Part shown: positions 8,697 through 15,971 of the stretch, in pieces
How the letters are laid out: every line of letters starts with the position of its first letter
Numbering within the stretch: the first letter of the stretch is position 1
NCBI GenBank assembly: GCA_009692005.1
Contig: SHZZ01000020.1
Span: 1-56,382, forward strand
DNA length: 56,382 nucleotides
DNA from: Gemmataceae bacterium
Lineage (GTDB): Bacteria; Planctomycetota; Planctomycetia; Gemmatales; Gemmataceae
Direction of reading: 5' to 3'
Notes under the pieces: model-generated
Told to the model about the DNA's origin: nothing
Seen by the model: only the letters and a program-made list of their open reading frames with translations
Databases searched by the model: none
Position numbers and translations under genes: made by a program

Positions 8697-9809
8697 ATGA
8701 TTGCGCAAGTCGTGTTGGAAACGAAGCTGGAAGAAACGGCGCGCGCCGCCATGGTCCGCGGCATGTTCGATCTGGAAAAACAAACTCATGCCCGCTCGGA
8801 TCTCACGCACTCTTTGCCCCTGGAGAATAAAGAATGGCAAATCGGGTTGATCACCGGGCCCTCGGGGTGCGGGAAAAGCACCCTGGCCCGGGCTTTGTGG
8901 CCCGAATCGTTCAAGCCCCCGGCGCCCTGGCCCGAGGGGAAATCTCTCCTCGATGCCTTCCCTGTTTCCCTGGGCATCAAGGAAATTGTCGAACTCCTTT
9001 CCAGCGTTGGCTTCAGTTCTCCCCCGGCCTGGCTGCGCCCGTTTGAAACTCTTTCCACCGGCCAGCAGTTCCGCGCCACCCTGGCCCGCCTGCTGGCCTC
9101 TGCCCTGGCTGGCGCTGCTCCTACTCCTCTCGTTTGCGATGAGTTCACCTCGGTGGTCGATCGCGTGGTGGCTCGCATCGGGTCGGCGGCGCTGGCCCGC
9201 GTGGTGCGCAAATCCCCCCTGAAATTTGTCGCCTGTTCCTGCCATGCCGATGTCATCGACTGGCTGCAACCCGACTGGGTCTACTATCCTGGGGAGCAGC
9301 GGTTTGACTGGAGGTGTCTTCAGCGACGCCCCGGGATCGAATTGGAAATCCACCGGACTGGGCGCCAGGATTGGACTCTGTTCGCGCCGCATCATTATCT
9401 AAGCCACAGTTTGAATCCCAGCGCCGTCTGTTTCCTGGCCCGCTGGCAGGGCCAGCCGGTGGCTTTTTCCGCCTGGCTGCCTTTCGTTGGCGCCGGGCCG
9501 CTTGCTCGACGAGAACACCGCACCGTTTGCCTGCCGGATTTTCAAGGCGTCGGCATTGGCCAGGCGTTGTCGAATTTCATTGCCTCGCTGTGGAAGGGGC
9601 TCGGCTACCGCGCCCTCAGCACAACAACGCACCCCGGATTGATCGCCTCGAGAAACCGCGCCGGGCCCTGGCGCCTGCGCAGGGCTCCTTCTCTTGCCAG
9701 GGGGAATTCTCCCCTGGGCCATGCCACCACCCGGCTAACTGCCGGTTTTGAATACTTGGGCCCTGCGCTTTCTCCCAGAGAAGCGCGTGAACTCCTCCTC
9801 GCCCGGTGA
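8697..9809 (+). CDS. ABC-type ATPase fused to GNAT-like acyltransferase domain (phage type)
   Basis: 370 residues from ATG 8697 (AAAGGA upstream). The N-terminal half is a soluble ABC ATPase: Walker A GPSGCGKST near residue 58, signature-like LSTGQQFRA and Walker B PLVCDEF. There are no membrane segments, so it is not a transporter. The C-terminal half resembles GNAT-type proteins found fused to such ATPases in phages: FQGVGIGQALSNFIASLW (acyl-CoA pyrophosphate loop position), TTHPGLIASRNR, and a terminal TAGFEYLG. The fusion usually travels with ParB-like genes, as here. A relation to Mom-like DNA modification acyltransferases is a possibility from fold membership, not shown by the sequence. 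Confidence 0.78.
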   Translation: MIAQVVLETKLEETARAAMVRGMFDLEKQTHARSDLTHSLPLENKEWQIGLITGPSGCGKSTLARALWPESFKPPAPWPEGKSLLDAFPVSLGIKEIVELLSSVGFSSPPAWLRPFETLSTGQQFRATLARLLASALAGAAPTPLVCDEFTSVVDRVVARIGSAALARVVRKSPLKFVACSCHADVIDWLQPDWVYYPGEQRFDWRCLQRRPGIELEIHRTGRQDWTLFAPHHYLSHSLNPSAVCFLARWQGQPVAFSAWLPFVGAGPLARREHRTVCLPDFQGVGIGQALSNFIASLWKGLGYRALSTTTHPGLIASRNRAGPWRLRRAPSLARGNSPLGHATTRLTAGFEYLGPALSPREARELLLAR

Positions 9810-9812
9810 ACC

Positions 9813-10292
9813 ATGAAAATGGAAATGCCCGCGGGTGAAACCACGCGTCTGGTTGTGGCTTACCTCCACTCGGGGGGATTCCCGCAAGTGGCGGCGCGGT
9901 CTGCGGGGATTCCCCTGAAGGTTTTTCGCGCCTGGATGAAGGAAGGCCAGCGCGAGAAGGCGCCTGCGCTCCTGCGAGAATTTTACCTTGCCGTCACCCA
10001 GGCTCAGGCGCAAGCGCGCTTGCGAGCGGAGATCACGGCGTTCAACGACAAGCCGTTGGAATGGTTGAAGCATGGGCCGGGGAAAAGCCGCGGGAAGGAA
10101 TGCGGCTGGGGTCCGTCGGCCAAAGGGAAGGGAAAAAAAGAAGTCGAGGCCAGTTCGTTGTTGGAAATACCCGGTCTGGCCAGGGAATTGAAAAAACTTT
10201 TAGAGATGCTGGAGCCTTATCCCGCGGCGCGAAAGGCGCTGAGCGAAGCGCTGGAAAAGGACGCTGCCGGGCTGGAATTTGACGAAAGTTAG
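9813..10292 (+). CDS. Small terminase-like helix-turn-helix protein
   Basis: 159 residues. It starts three bases after the ABC-GNAT stop. Residues 12-45 form a helix-turn-helix (VVAYLHSGGFPQVAARSAGI, then PLKVFRAWMKEG), the pattern of phage small terminases and transposase-like HTHs. A later segment (DKPLEWLKHGPGK) is shared with small proteins that accompany phage terminases. The C-terminus is helical and charged. Small terminase subunits recognise the packaging site and hand DNA to TerL. Position in the head module supports this, but TerL is 4 kb upstream, an unusual separation. Confidence 0.6.
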   Translation: MKMEMPAGETTRLVVAYLHSGGFPQVAARSAGIPLKVFRAWMKEGQREKAPALLREFYLAVTQAQAQARLRAEITAFNDKPLEWLKHGPGKSRGKECGWGPSAKGKGKKEVEASSLLEIPGLARELKKLLEMLEPYPAARKALSEALEKDAAGLEFDES

Positions 10293-10326
10293 AGTAGTGT
10301 ACAAATAACCACCATGAGGCCCTTCC

Positions 10327-10524
10327 ATGAAAACCTGCCTCCACTGCGACTTGTTACCACCAGATTTTCCCTCGCCTCTTTGCCCCAACTGCAAGAGCGT
10401 CAAAGGCATTCCCCGCCTCTATCTCCGCCGCAGGGGTTGGAACCCCGCCTGGGAGCAGCGCCTGTTGCTGCTTACTTTCCGCGCCAAGCAGCGCCTGCCC
10501 CTATTCCCGGAGGGCCAGCCATGA
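10327..10524 (+). CDS. Small zinc-ribbon protein
   Basis: 65 residues. Two CxxC knuckles (CLHC near residue 4, CPNC near residue 19) form a compact zinc ribbon, followed by a basic helix rich in Arg. Its stop overlaps the next gene's start (ATGA). Basic zinc ribbons of this kind may bind nucleic acid. No specific function is recognised. Phage-type context suggests an accessory packaging or regulatory role, which is inference. Confidence 0.55.
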   Translation: MKTCLHCDLLPPDFPSPLCPNCKSVKGIPRLYLRRRGWNPAWEQRLLLLTFRAKQRLPLFPEGQP

Positions 10525-10724
10525 ATCCGCAAGAAACCCCCTGGCTGGATGAGGAGCAGTTCGACCCGTTTTGGAACACCTTGCCTCTGCGCGAGGCCCT
10601 GGAGCAACGCGTGGAAGTCGATTTTCTTACCACGGTGCGCTGTCCGGTCTGCCACCATCCGCTGGTGGCGCGGCAGGGGAAAAAGGGGCCGGGGTTTTTC
10701 TGCGCTTGCCATCCCTTTGCATAA
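10521..10724 (+). CDS. Small zinc-binding protein
   Basis: 67 residues from ATG 10521, overlapping the previous stop. The acidic N-terminal half is followed by a C-terminal cluster of CPVCHH and FFCACH, a plausible zinc-binding knuckle pair. Two adjacent tiny zinc proteins with opposite charge (basic, then acidic) and translational coupling suggest a functional pair. No family recognised. Confidence 0.5.
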   Translation: MNPQETPWLDEEQFDPFWNTLPLREALEQRVEVDFLTTVRCPVCHHPLVARQGKKGPGFFCACHPFA

Positions 10725-10821
10725 GGGTCTTCCGCCCCGCGGGCGCCTTCGCCGGTGAATAGTTCCCGCAATTTTTTATTTTCCCCTGCACACACGCCGC
10801 AGAAGGCATTTAGTATCGCCA

Positions 10822-11529
10822 ATGAGGAACAAAATCATGCCCAGCGCCCATCCCCACGCTTTTTCCCTTTCTCATGGCAACGCCCTTGGCCCCTTCGGCA
10901 TTCCCATGCCGGATGAGGCCGCCTTCGCACTCGAAAGGATTTTGAAATCCCTCGGCTCTTCCCGCCGACCTTCTCCCCGCCGTTGCTCTTTGGCCGCCTC
11001 TGCTCCCCTGCCTTGCCAACGAGCCGATATCTCCTGGATCACCGAGGAGTCGATCGACCGCATGGGAGACATCGTGCTGGCGGGCGGCATGGATGACTCG
11101 CTGTATGGAAAAAACCCGGTGGTGACTTACAACCACCGCTACGATCTGCCGCCGGCGGGGCTATCGGTCTGGCGGGAGCACGCTGACGAGGGAGCCATGC
11201 GCGGGGTGCGGGCGAAAACCATCTACCCATCGCGGCCGGCGACTCTGGCCGCTGCCGAGGGCTGGATGCCCGACCCGGTCTTTGCACTGGTGCAGGCCGG
11301 GCTGCTGGCGGGGAAGTCGATCGGTTTTTTGCCCTTGCAATCCCGCGAGCCCAGTCGCGAGGAACTTCAACGCAATCCGCGCCTAAAAAACGCCAGGCTG
11401 GTCATTGAGCAATGGCTGTTATTGGAATACGCCTGCTGCGCCTTTCCGGCTCAGCCCAACGCTCTGGTGGAGCAGGTCGCTTCACCTGAAGGAAACGAAT
11501 TCCCGGTTCTGTCCCCTTACCCCGATTGA
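10822..11529 (+). CDS. HK97-type prohead protease (peptidase U35/S78 family)
   Basis: 235 residues. The fold signature is visible: DRMGDIVLAGGM near the first strand, catalytic-His region YNHRYDLPPAG, and the Ser motif LLAGKSIGFLPL, followed by EWLLLEYACC (family EWxLxExS, here with Cys). Such proteases cleave the scaffolding or delta domain of the capsid protein and themselves during maturation. It directly precedes the major capsid gene, the canonical order. The stretch of about 55 residues before the domain is longer than usual and rich in Ser, Arg and Pro. Start at ATG 10822 or 10837 is uncertain. Confidence 0.85.
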   Translation: MRNKIMPSAHPHAFSLSHGNALGPFGIPMPDEAAFALERILKSLGSSRRPSPRRCSLAASAPLPCQRADISWITEESIDRMGDIVLAGGMDDSLYGKNPVVTYNHRYDLPPAGLSVWREHADEGAMRGVRAKTIYPSRPATLAAAEGWMPDPVFALVQAGLLAGKSIGFLPLQSREPSREELQRNPRLKNARLVIEQWLLLEYACCAFPAQPNALVEQVASPEGNEFPVLSPYPD

Positions 11530-11540
11530 AAGGAATGCAC

Positions 11541-12704
11541 ATGCGCGAGAATGAACTGAAAACGCCGCCGCTGGAACAGGCGGTTGAAAAAGCGGTGGAC
11601 CAGGCCCTGGGGGAATATGCCCAGGCCAAGAGTTTTTCCCGCAAGCAGGCCGCCGAGGTTCTCTTCGGCTCCGGAGGCGGGGATGTCGAGGGCAAATCCT
11701 TTGGCGACTGGCTTTTATGCGTGAGGCGAAACGACTACCGCGCTTTGGAAAGGAAATACCAGTCGCATCCGGCGGAAGGGAAAGCTCTAGGGGGCCAGGG
11801 TGGAACTCAGGGCGGTTACCTGGTGCCGGGGGAGTTCATCGATCGGCTGCAGTCGAGCGCGGCGGAAAATGCAGTCGTGCGGCCGCGGGCCACCATCATT
11901 CCCATGGAAGGCAAGCAGGCGCAGATCCCCTTGTTGGATTGCCAGGGGGTGGCGGCCAGCGGCGACAGCGCCTTTTTGGGCGGCATCTCCGCCCGCTGGA
12001 CCGAGGAAAACACCGTTGTCAACGAAACCGAACCGGTCTTTCGACAGGTGGAGTTGGTGGCGCACGAACTTTCTGGCTACAGCCGCGTCAGCAATTCTCT
12101 CTTGACCGACAGCGCCATCGGGCTGGAGGAACTGCTGGTGACCCTGTTTGGCCGGGCCATTGCCTGGCACGAGGACTACGCTTTTTTGCGTGGCGACGGG
12201 GCGGGGAAACCGCTTGGGGTTTTGAACAGCCAGGCGGTGATCTCGCTGCCGCGGTCTTCCCCCGGTTCCTTCACCCTGGCCGACGCCGCCTCCATGCTTT
12301 CGCGCCTCTTGCCCGGCTGGTCTTCTTCCTCCACCGTCTGGGCCATCAACCCCTTGGTGGCGGGAAAGCTCTTTCAGATGAACGCGGGGGGGAACGCCAT
12401 TTACCTCGACAACGCCCGGGAGAAGCCTGCCATGGTGCTGTTCGGCATCCCGGTGGTGGTGACGGAAAAGCTGCCGGCCTTGAACACCCCGGGCGATGTG
12501 GCCCTCATGGACCTGCGGCACTACCTGATTGGCGACCGCAGGGAAATCGAGATTGCTTTTTCCGAACATGTGGCCTTTACCAGCAACCAGGGCGCCTGGC
12601 GCTTTGTCGCACGCGTCGATGGACAGCCCTGGTTGCGCAACAGCGTCACCCTGGCCGACGGCGTCACCACCGTTTCCCCTTTCATCACCCTGGCAGCGGG
12701 ATAA
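11541..12704 (+). CDS. HK97-fold major capsid protein
   Basis: 387 residues from ATG 11541 (AAAGGA six bases upstream). Residues 1-95 are helical and Gln/Glu/Lys-rich, like the delta (scaffold) domain removed by the prohead protease. The cut region may be near the Gly-rich GGQGGTQGGYLVP. The rest follows the HK97 capsid family: LVPGEFIDRL, TEENTVVNETEP, ELSGYSRVSNSLL, HEDYAFLRGDGAGKPLGVLN, and a late FGIPVVVTEKLP. It forms icosahedral shells in tailed phages and also encapsulin-type compartments, but neighbouring portal and terminase genes favour a DNA-packaging capsid. No frame damage. Confidence 0.93.
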   Translation: MRENELKTPPLEQAVEKAVDQALGEYAQAKSFSRKQAAEVLFGSGGGDVEGKSFGDWLLCVRRNDYRALERKYQSHPAEGKALGGQGGTQGGYLVPGEFIDRLQSSAAENAVVRPRATIIPMEGKQAQIPLLDCQGVAASGDSAFLGGISARWTEENTVVNETEPVFRQVELVAHELSGYSRVSNSLLTDSAIGLEELLVTLFGRAIAWHEDYAFLRGDGAGKPLGVLNSQAVISLPRSSPGSFTLADAASMLSRLLPGWSSSSTVWAINPLVAGKLFQMNAGGNAIYLDNAREKPAMVLFGIPVVVTEKLPALNTPGDVALMDLRHYLIGDRREIEIAFSEHVAFTSNQGAWRFVARVDGQPWLRNSVTLADGVTTVSPFITLAAG

Positions 12705-12720
12705 CCCGCAAGGAGTTTTC

Positions 12721-13137
12721 ATGACACGCCCGACCGATCTCGCCGCCATTACCGGCGCCATTCCTCCCGCCGACCGCACCGCGGCCTCGACCCAGAGCGA
12801 TGTTATCGACCTGGGGTTGTTCCATCAGGCCATGTTCATCCTGCAGACCGGCTCGACCGATGCCACGGTTGATTTCAAGCTGCAGGAGTCGGCCAGCGCC
12901 GCAGGCTCTTTCAACGACATTCCGGGAAAGGCCATCGCGCCCTTGGGCCCCAGCGACGACAACCGACAGGCCATCATCGAAGTCGATGGCTCGGAGGTCA
13001 AGCGCTTCGTTCGCGCGGTGGTGACAGGGGGGGCAGGCACCGTTTGCCTGGTCAGCCTGCTGGCGATTGGATTGAGCCCGCGCTTTGGTCCAGCCCGCGA
13101 CAACGACGCCATTTCCGTTTCCCAGATCGTTTTCTAA
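12721..13137 (+). CDS. Phage head-associated protein, possible decoration protein
   Basis: 138 residues, ATG 12721 with AAGGAG upstream, directly after the capsid gene. It is predicted beta-rich and soluble (VIDLGLFHQAMFILQTGST, AAGSFNDIP, VKRFVRAVVTGG). Genes in this slot in HK97-type modules often encode capsid decoration or minor head proteins, but the sequence gives no specific match I can name. Function is inferred from position only. Confidence 0.7.
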   Translation: MTRPTDLAAITGAIPPADRTAASTQSDVIDLGLFHQAMFILQTGSTDATVDFKLQESASAAGSFNDIPGKAIAPLGPSDDNRQAIIEVDGSEVKRFVRAVVTGGAGTVCLVSLLAIGLSPRFGPARDNDAISVSQIVF

Positions 13138-13147
13138 GGAGCCCGAC

Positions 13148-13651
13148 ATGGCCAACCTGGTCAGCGCAATTCGGGTTAAAGCGGTCATCGCCCAGGCCGC
13201 TTTCTCCACCGCCGAGGAGGCCCTCGTGGCCTCCTTGTGCGCCGTGGTCAGCTCGTTGGTCCGTTCCTTTACACAGCGCGAACTCGACGCTGGCATTTAT
13301 GAAGAGTGGGTTTCCGGCAGCGGAGGCAAGAGGCTGCTGGTCCGCCATTACCCCATTGTCGCGGTGGCTTCAGTATTTCCGCGCGGCAGCGGCGTCGAAA
13401 TCAGCGGCTATGAAGTCGAGCGCTCTCGCGGCATCTTGTGGCGCAATGCCAACTGGAGCAAAGGAGAGCGAAACTTGCGCGTCACTTACACCGCGGGATT
13501 TGATCCCTTGCCGGAGGACCTGGTGGAAGCCTGCGCGCAATGGGCGGCGGCGCTCTTCTGGCAATCCAAGGACAACCCGGCGGAAACGCCACACCTGCCC
13601 CCGCTGGCCATCCGACAGGCGCTCAGCCCTTACCGCCGCAGGTCCTGGTAA
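13148..13651 (+). CDS. Phage head-tail connector (gp6-like)
   Basis: 167 residues from ATG 13148 (AAGGAG eight bases upstream). The pattern matches the all-helical connector family: an N-terminal helix pair with SLVRSFTQREL, GGKRLLVRHYPIVAV, a beta-hairpin region, YTAGFDPLPEDLVEACAQWA, and a helical C-terminus. Gp6-like proteins form a ring under the portal onto which neck or tail proteins assemble. Its presence indicates that the head module was once, or still is, equipped to close the portal vertex. Confidence 0.75.
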   Translation: MANLVSAIRVKAVIAQAAFSTAEEALVASLCAVVSSLVRSFTQRELDAGIYEEWVSGSGGKRLLVRHYPIVAVASVFPRGSGVEISGYEVERSRGILWRNANWSKGERNLRVTYTAGFDPLPEDLVEACAQWAAALFWQSKDNPAETPHLPPLAIRQALSPYRRRSW

Positions 13652-13668
13652 ACAACCGGAGGTCCTTC

Positions 13669-14001
13669 ATGTTTATCCCCAACACCACTTGCGATTTTTT
13701 TCTCTTCCCCAACGATCCCCTCGTTGCCACACCGGAGGCCAGCGCCATTCCCATTCGCTTGAATGGGGCTTTCTCTTCCGGGTCGAGGGGGGTTTTCCCC
13801 GCTTTCTACACGCACAAGCTGCTCTGCCGCGTGGGCGCGGCCATTGTGGATTCCTTCCCGTCGGCGCAGAGGCACCTGGTGTGCGTGCCGGACTTTAACG
13901 GCACGCGTTTCGAAGTGGTGCTGCTGGAACAAGCCTCGCGAGGAATGCAGCGCGTTTATTTGGAACGCCTGCAGCCGACCTGGCCGACGGAGGAGTTGTA
14001 A
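13669..14001 (+). CDS. Putative head-closure/adaptor protein
   Basis: 110 residues from ATG 13669 (CCGGAGG upstream). Small beta-rich protein in the position where phage modules encode the head-closure (stopper) protein after the connector. Segments such as LVCVPDFNGTRFEVVLLEQA and QRVYLERLQPTW would fit a small beta-barrel. Its stop overlaps the next start (TAATG). Family assignment rests on gene order. Confidence 0.6.
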   Translation: MFIPNTTCDFFLFPNDPLVATPEASAIPIRLNGAFSSGSRGVFPAFYTHKLLCRVGAAIVDSFPSAQRHLVCVPDFNGTRFEVVLLEQASRGMQRVYLERLQPTWPTEEL

Positions 14002-14318
14002 TGCCCCCCTGGGAAAGCCTGTGCGCCATCTGGCATGGGGGCGGGCCGCCCGACCCGCCTGCTGTGGAGGGAATTCCCTGCACCCTGGCCGGGTCGCTGG
14101 TCGGCGGCGTGAGGCAGGGAAAAAGTTTCACCGCTGTTTTGACCGCGCCGCTCGGCTCCGGCCTGCGCGACGGCCACCCGGAGGGAACGCCCGTTACTCT
14201 GCAAGCGCCTTATCCAATGGGGGTCTTGTACCGGGTAGTTTTCCTGGAGCGCGACCGCTCTCGCGGGGCCAGCCATTTTTTCCGCGCTTTTCTTGTGCAA
14301 CTGTCCAAAACCAACTGA
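14001..14318 (+). CDS. Small protein of the head module, unknown function
   Basis: 105 residues, ATG 14001 overlapping the previous TAA. It is Gly/Pro-rich and predicted beta (TLAGSLVGGVRQGKSFTAVL, YRVVFLERDRS). In intact phages the next genes would be tail-completion and tail-tube proteins. This short protein could be a remnant or a capping protein, but no family is recognised. After it the phage-type genes stop. Confidence 0.6.
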   Translation: MPPWESLCAIWHGGGPPDPPAVEGIPCTLAGSLVGGVRQGKSFTAVLTAPLGSGLRDGHPEGTPVTLQAPYPMGVLYRVVFLERDRSRGASHFFRAFLVQLSKTN

Positions 14319-14343
14319 GTCCTTTCACTCAAAGGAGGTCCAT

Positions 14344-15696
14344 ATGTCCTGGCTCATTTTCCTGATCCTGGCTTTCACTCTGGCAGATTCTTCCATCGGT
14401 GGGAAACTCTCCCCGGATGCCAAGGAAGCCCTCACCTGCGACCTGCCCGGCGGGGAGCATATGAAGAACGCCGGCGGCAACGATGGCGCTGGTCTTTGCG
14501 TCTTTACTTCTGTCGACCACGCCGCCCGCTGGCAAAACGAGGAGCGAGCCATCGGCTTTCAACAGCGCATGCGCGCTGAGCCGGGCGGCGGATACCCGGA
14601 AAAGCTCGAGCGCATGATGGAACGCCACTGCTCCGGCGCGCCCTTTTTGCAATACACAGGCAACGATCCAGCGCTTTTAAGGCTGGGGCTGCGCACCGGC
14701 AGAATGCCCGCCGTCACCTACGGCTTCAGCCCGCGCTACGGCGGCAGAGTCGCCCACATGGTCAATCTCGTCCACCTTTCAGACCGCTGGGCCTGCGTGC
14801 TTGACAACAATTATCCGGGCGAGGACCAGTACGAATGGATGACTCCTCCGGAGTTTTTGAAGCGCTGGACGATGGGCGGAGGGGGCTGGGCCGTTTTCCT
14901 CCTGGCGCCTCCACCACCGCCCATTCCCGTGCCCTTGCATTCCGCCTGGCAGCGCTGCAGGCCAGATCGCCCAGGCAGACCTTGCCCCATGCCTTTACCA
15001 GCGCCTTTGCCCTTGGAAAAAGATCCGCCTCCAGCCAACTTCGGCATCGAATGGGAAAAGGTCGGCCGCGCCGAATCCCACAGATTCAATGGCCAGGTGA
15101 TTTCCGCTTTGCAAGCGGAACGGCTGCTCGACCCGGTGGGCAATTTGCCCGACGACCAGTTGGCCAAACGGCTGACCGTGATCGGCACGAAGGAAGAGTG
15201 CGAGCGGGTGCGGGTCGATTTGCAAACGAAGAATGAGTTGTCGGCGTGGAAGGGTGCGGCGCTGTTTCAAGCGTATCGGCCGGAGGCGTGGGCGGTGCGC
15301 GGCTTGGGTTTCGCCACGGGCAAGCCGAGGATTGTTTTCCAGCTGCCGCCCGATGCCGAGGGAAAGGGCGCGGTTTTGCATGCCCAAGCCGACTACGCCG
15401 ACGGACCGGCTGGGCTGGCAGGGGGCTTGCGCAAGGCCGATCCGAATTATGATCCGTTGAAGGACCCGGATAGAAGAAAGGATTTGCCGGGGCCGCTGAC
15501 CGGGGCCTGGGAAAACTGGCTCCTGGCGCTGGTGATTGTCCTGTCTCTGATTGCCGGGCGCTTTTCACTCCCCTTTTTGGGCCTGCTGGCGAAATTCCTG
15601 CGTTCCTTCCTTCCAGCCAGGAAGGAACCGGTCGATCTCGATTCCCTGTTGGACAGTTTGCTGAAACGGCAAGCAGAGCGGGATAAGCCAGAGTAA
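14344..15696 (+). CDS. Membrane-anchored papain-like cysteine peptidase candidate
   Basis: 450 residues from ATG 14344 with the strong site AAAGGAGG. Short hydrophobic N-terminus, then a segment resembling papain-like/C39-type peptidases: NDGAGLCVFTSVDHAARW (Cys nucleophile candidate), YGGRVAHMVNLVHL (His) and CVLDNNYPG (Asn/Asp). A Pro-rich linker near residues 200-235 and a middle alpha/beta region follow, then a transmembrane helix near residue 400 (WLLALVIVLSLIAG) and a basic and acidic tail. It is transcribed with the head genes, only 25 bases away. It might process a partner at the membrane, but this is inference. Confidence 0.6.
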   Translation: MSWLIFLILAFTLADSSIGGKLSPDAKEALTCDLPGGEHMKNAGGNDGAGLCVFTSVDHAARWQNEERAIGFQQRMRAEPGGGYPEKLERMMERHCSGAPFLQYTGNDPALLRLGLRTGRMPAVTYGFSPRYGGRVAHMVNLVHLSDRWACVLDNNYPGEDQYEWMTPPEFLKRWTMGGGGWAVFLLAPPPPPIPVPLHSAWQRCRPDRPGRPCPMPLPAPLPLEKDPPPANFGIEWEKVGRAESHRFNGQVISALQAERLLDPVGNLPDDQLAKRLTVIGTKEECERVRVDLQTKNELSAWKGAALFQAYRPEAWAVRGLGFATGKPRIVFQLPPDAEGKGAVLHAQADYADGPAGLAGGLRKADPNYDPLKDPDRRKDLPGPLTGAWENWLLALVIVLSLIAGRFSLPFLGLLAKFLRSFLPARKEPVDLDSLLDSLLKRQAERDKPE

Positions 15697-15701
15697 AAGT
15701 T

Positions 15702-15748
15702 CCTGGGGCCTTTCCCTGACATCCCCGGGATGTTACAAAGGCCCCAGG
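15702..15748 (+). terminator. Long hairpin ending the head-gene cluster
   Basis: A 12-base perfect stem (CCTGGGGCCTTT at 15702-15713, AAAGGCCCCAGG at 15737-15748) encloses a second palindrome (ACATCC-CCG-GGATGT, 15719-15733). No T-run follows, so efficiency is uncertain. It starts a few bases after the stop codon, which fits an operon end. Confidence 0.6.
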
Positions 15749-15751
15749 GCA

Positions 15752-15843
15752 TTCTTTCCGAGCCCGAAGCGTGAGCGACGGGTTGCATTTTTATAAGAAA
15801 CCCCGAAGCGTTCTTTCCGAGCCCGAAGCGTGAGCGACGGGTT
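15752..15843. repeat. Two direct copies of REP-like repeat (family 1)
   Basis: Identical 33-base copies at 15752-15784 and 15811-15843, each starting TTCTTTCCGAGCCCGAAGCG and ending in the GAGCGACGGGTT part, 59 bases apart. Here the copies are direct rather than inverted. Confidence 0.85.
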
Positions 15844-15868
15844 TTGTAATGGCGACGGGTTTTCTTTT

Positions 15869-15927
15869 GGGCCCCTCACCCCGCCCTCTCCCCCACTGCT
15901 ACGCAGCGTGGAGAGGGGGAAAAAAAA
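15869..15927. repeat. CT/GA-rich palindromic repeat (family 2)
   Basis: GGGCCCCTCACCCCGCCC followed by CTCTCCCCCACTGCTACGC and AGCGTGGAGAGGGGGAAA. CCCTCTCC pairs with GGAGAGGG, and an inner stem forms around the CACTGC/GCAGCGTG part. Near-identical copies lie at 36262-36317, 40597-40652 (inverted) and 51722-51763. If translated, it yields false protein extensions such as PSPRPLPHC. Confidence 0.8.
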
Positions 15928-15971
15928 GACGGTTCGGGCGGCCTCGAAAATACCCACAGGGGACAACCAGC

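Noticed and set aside
11541-12704. Encapsulin instead of phage capsid
   Set aside because: HK97 fold is shared, but terminase, portal, protease and connector genes next to it indicate a DNA-packaging capsid.
11787-12779. 330-codon leftward frame antisense to the major capsid gene
   Set aside because: Antisense shadow of the capsid protein; no recognisable motifs.
15849-15971. N-terminal extension of the PQQ-like protein
   Set aside because: Encoded by the family 2 repeat (PSPRPLPHCYAAWRGG); the same string appears wherever the repeat is translated. ATG 15972 is the better start.
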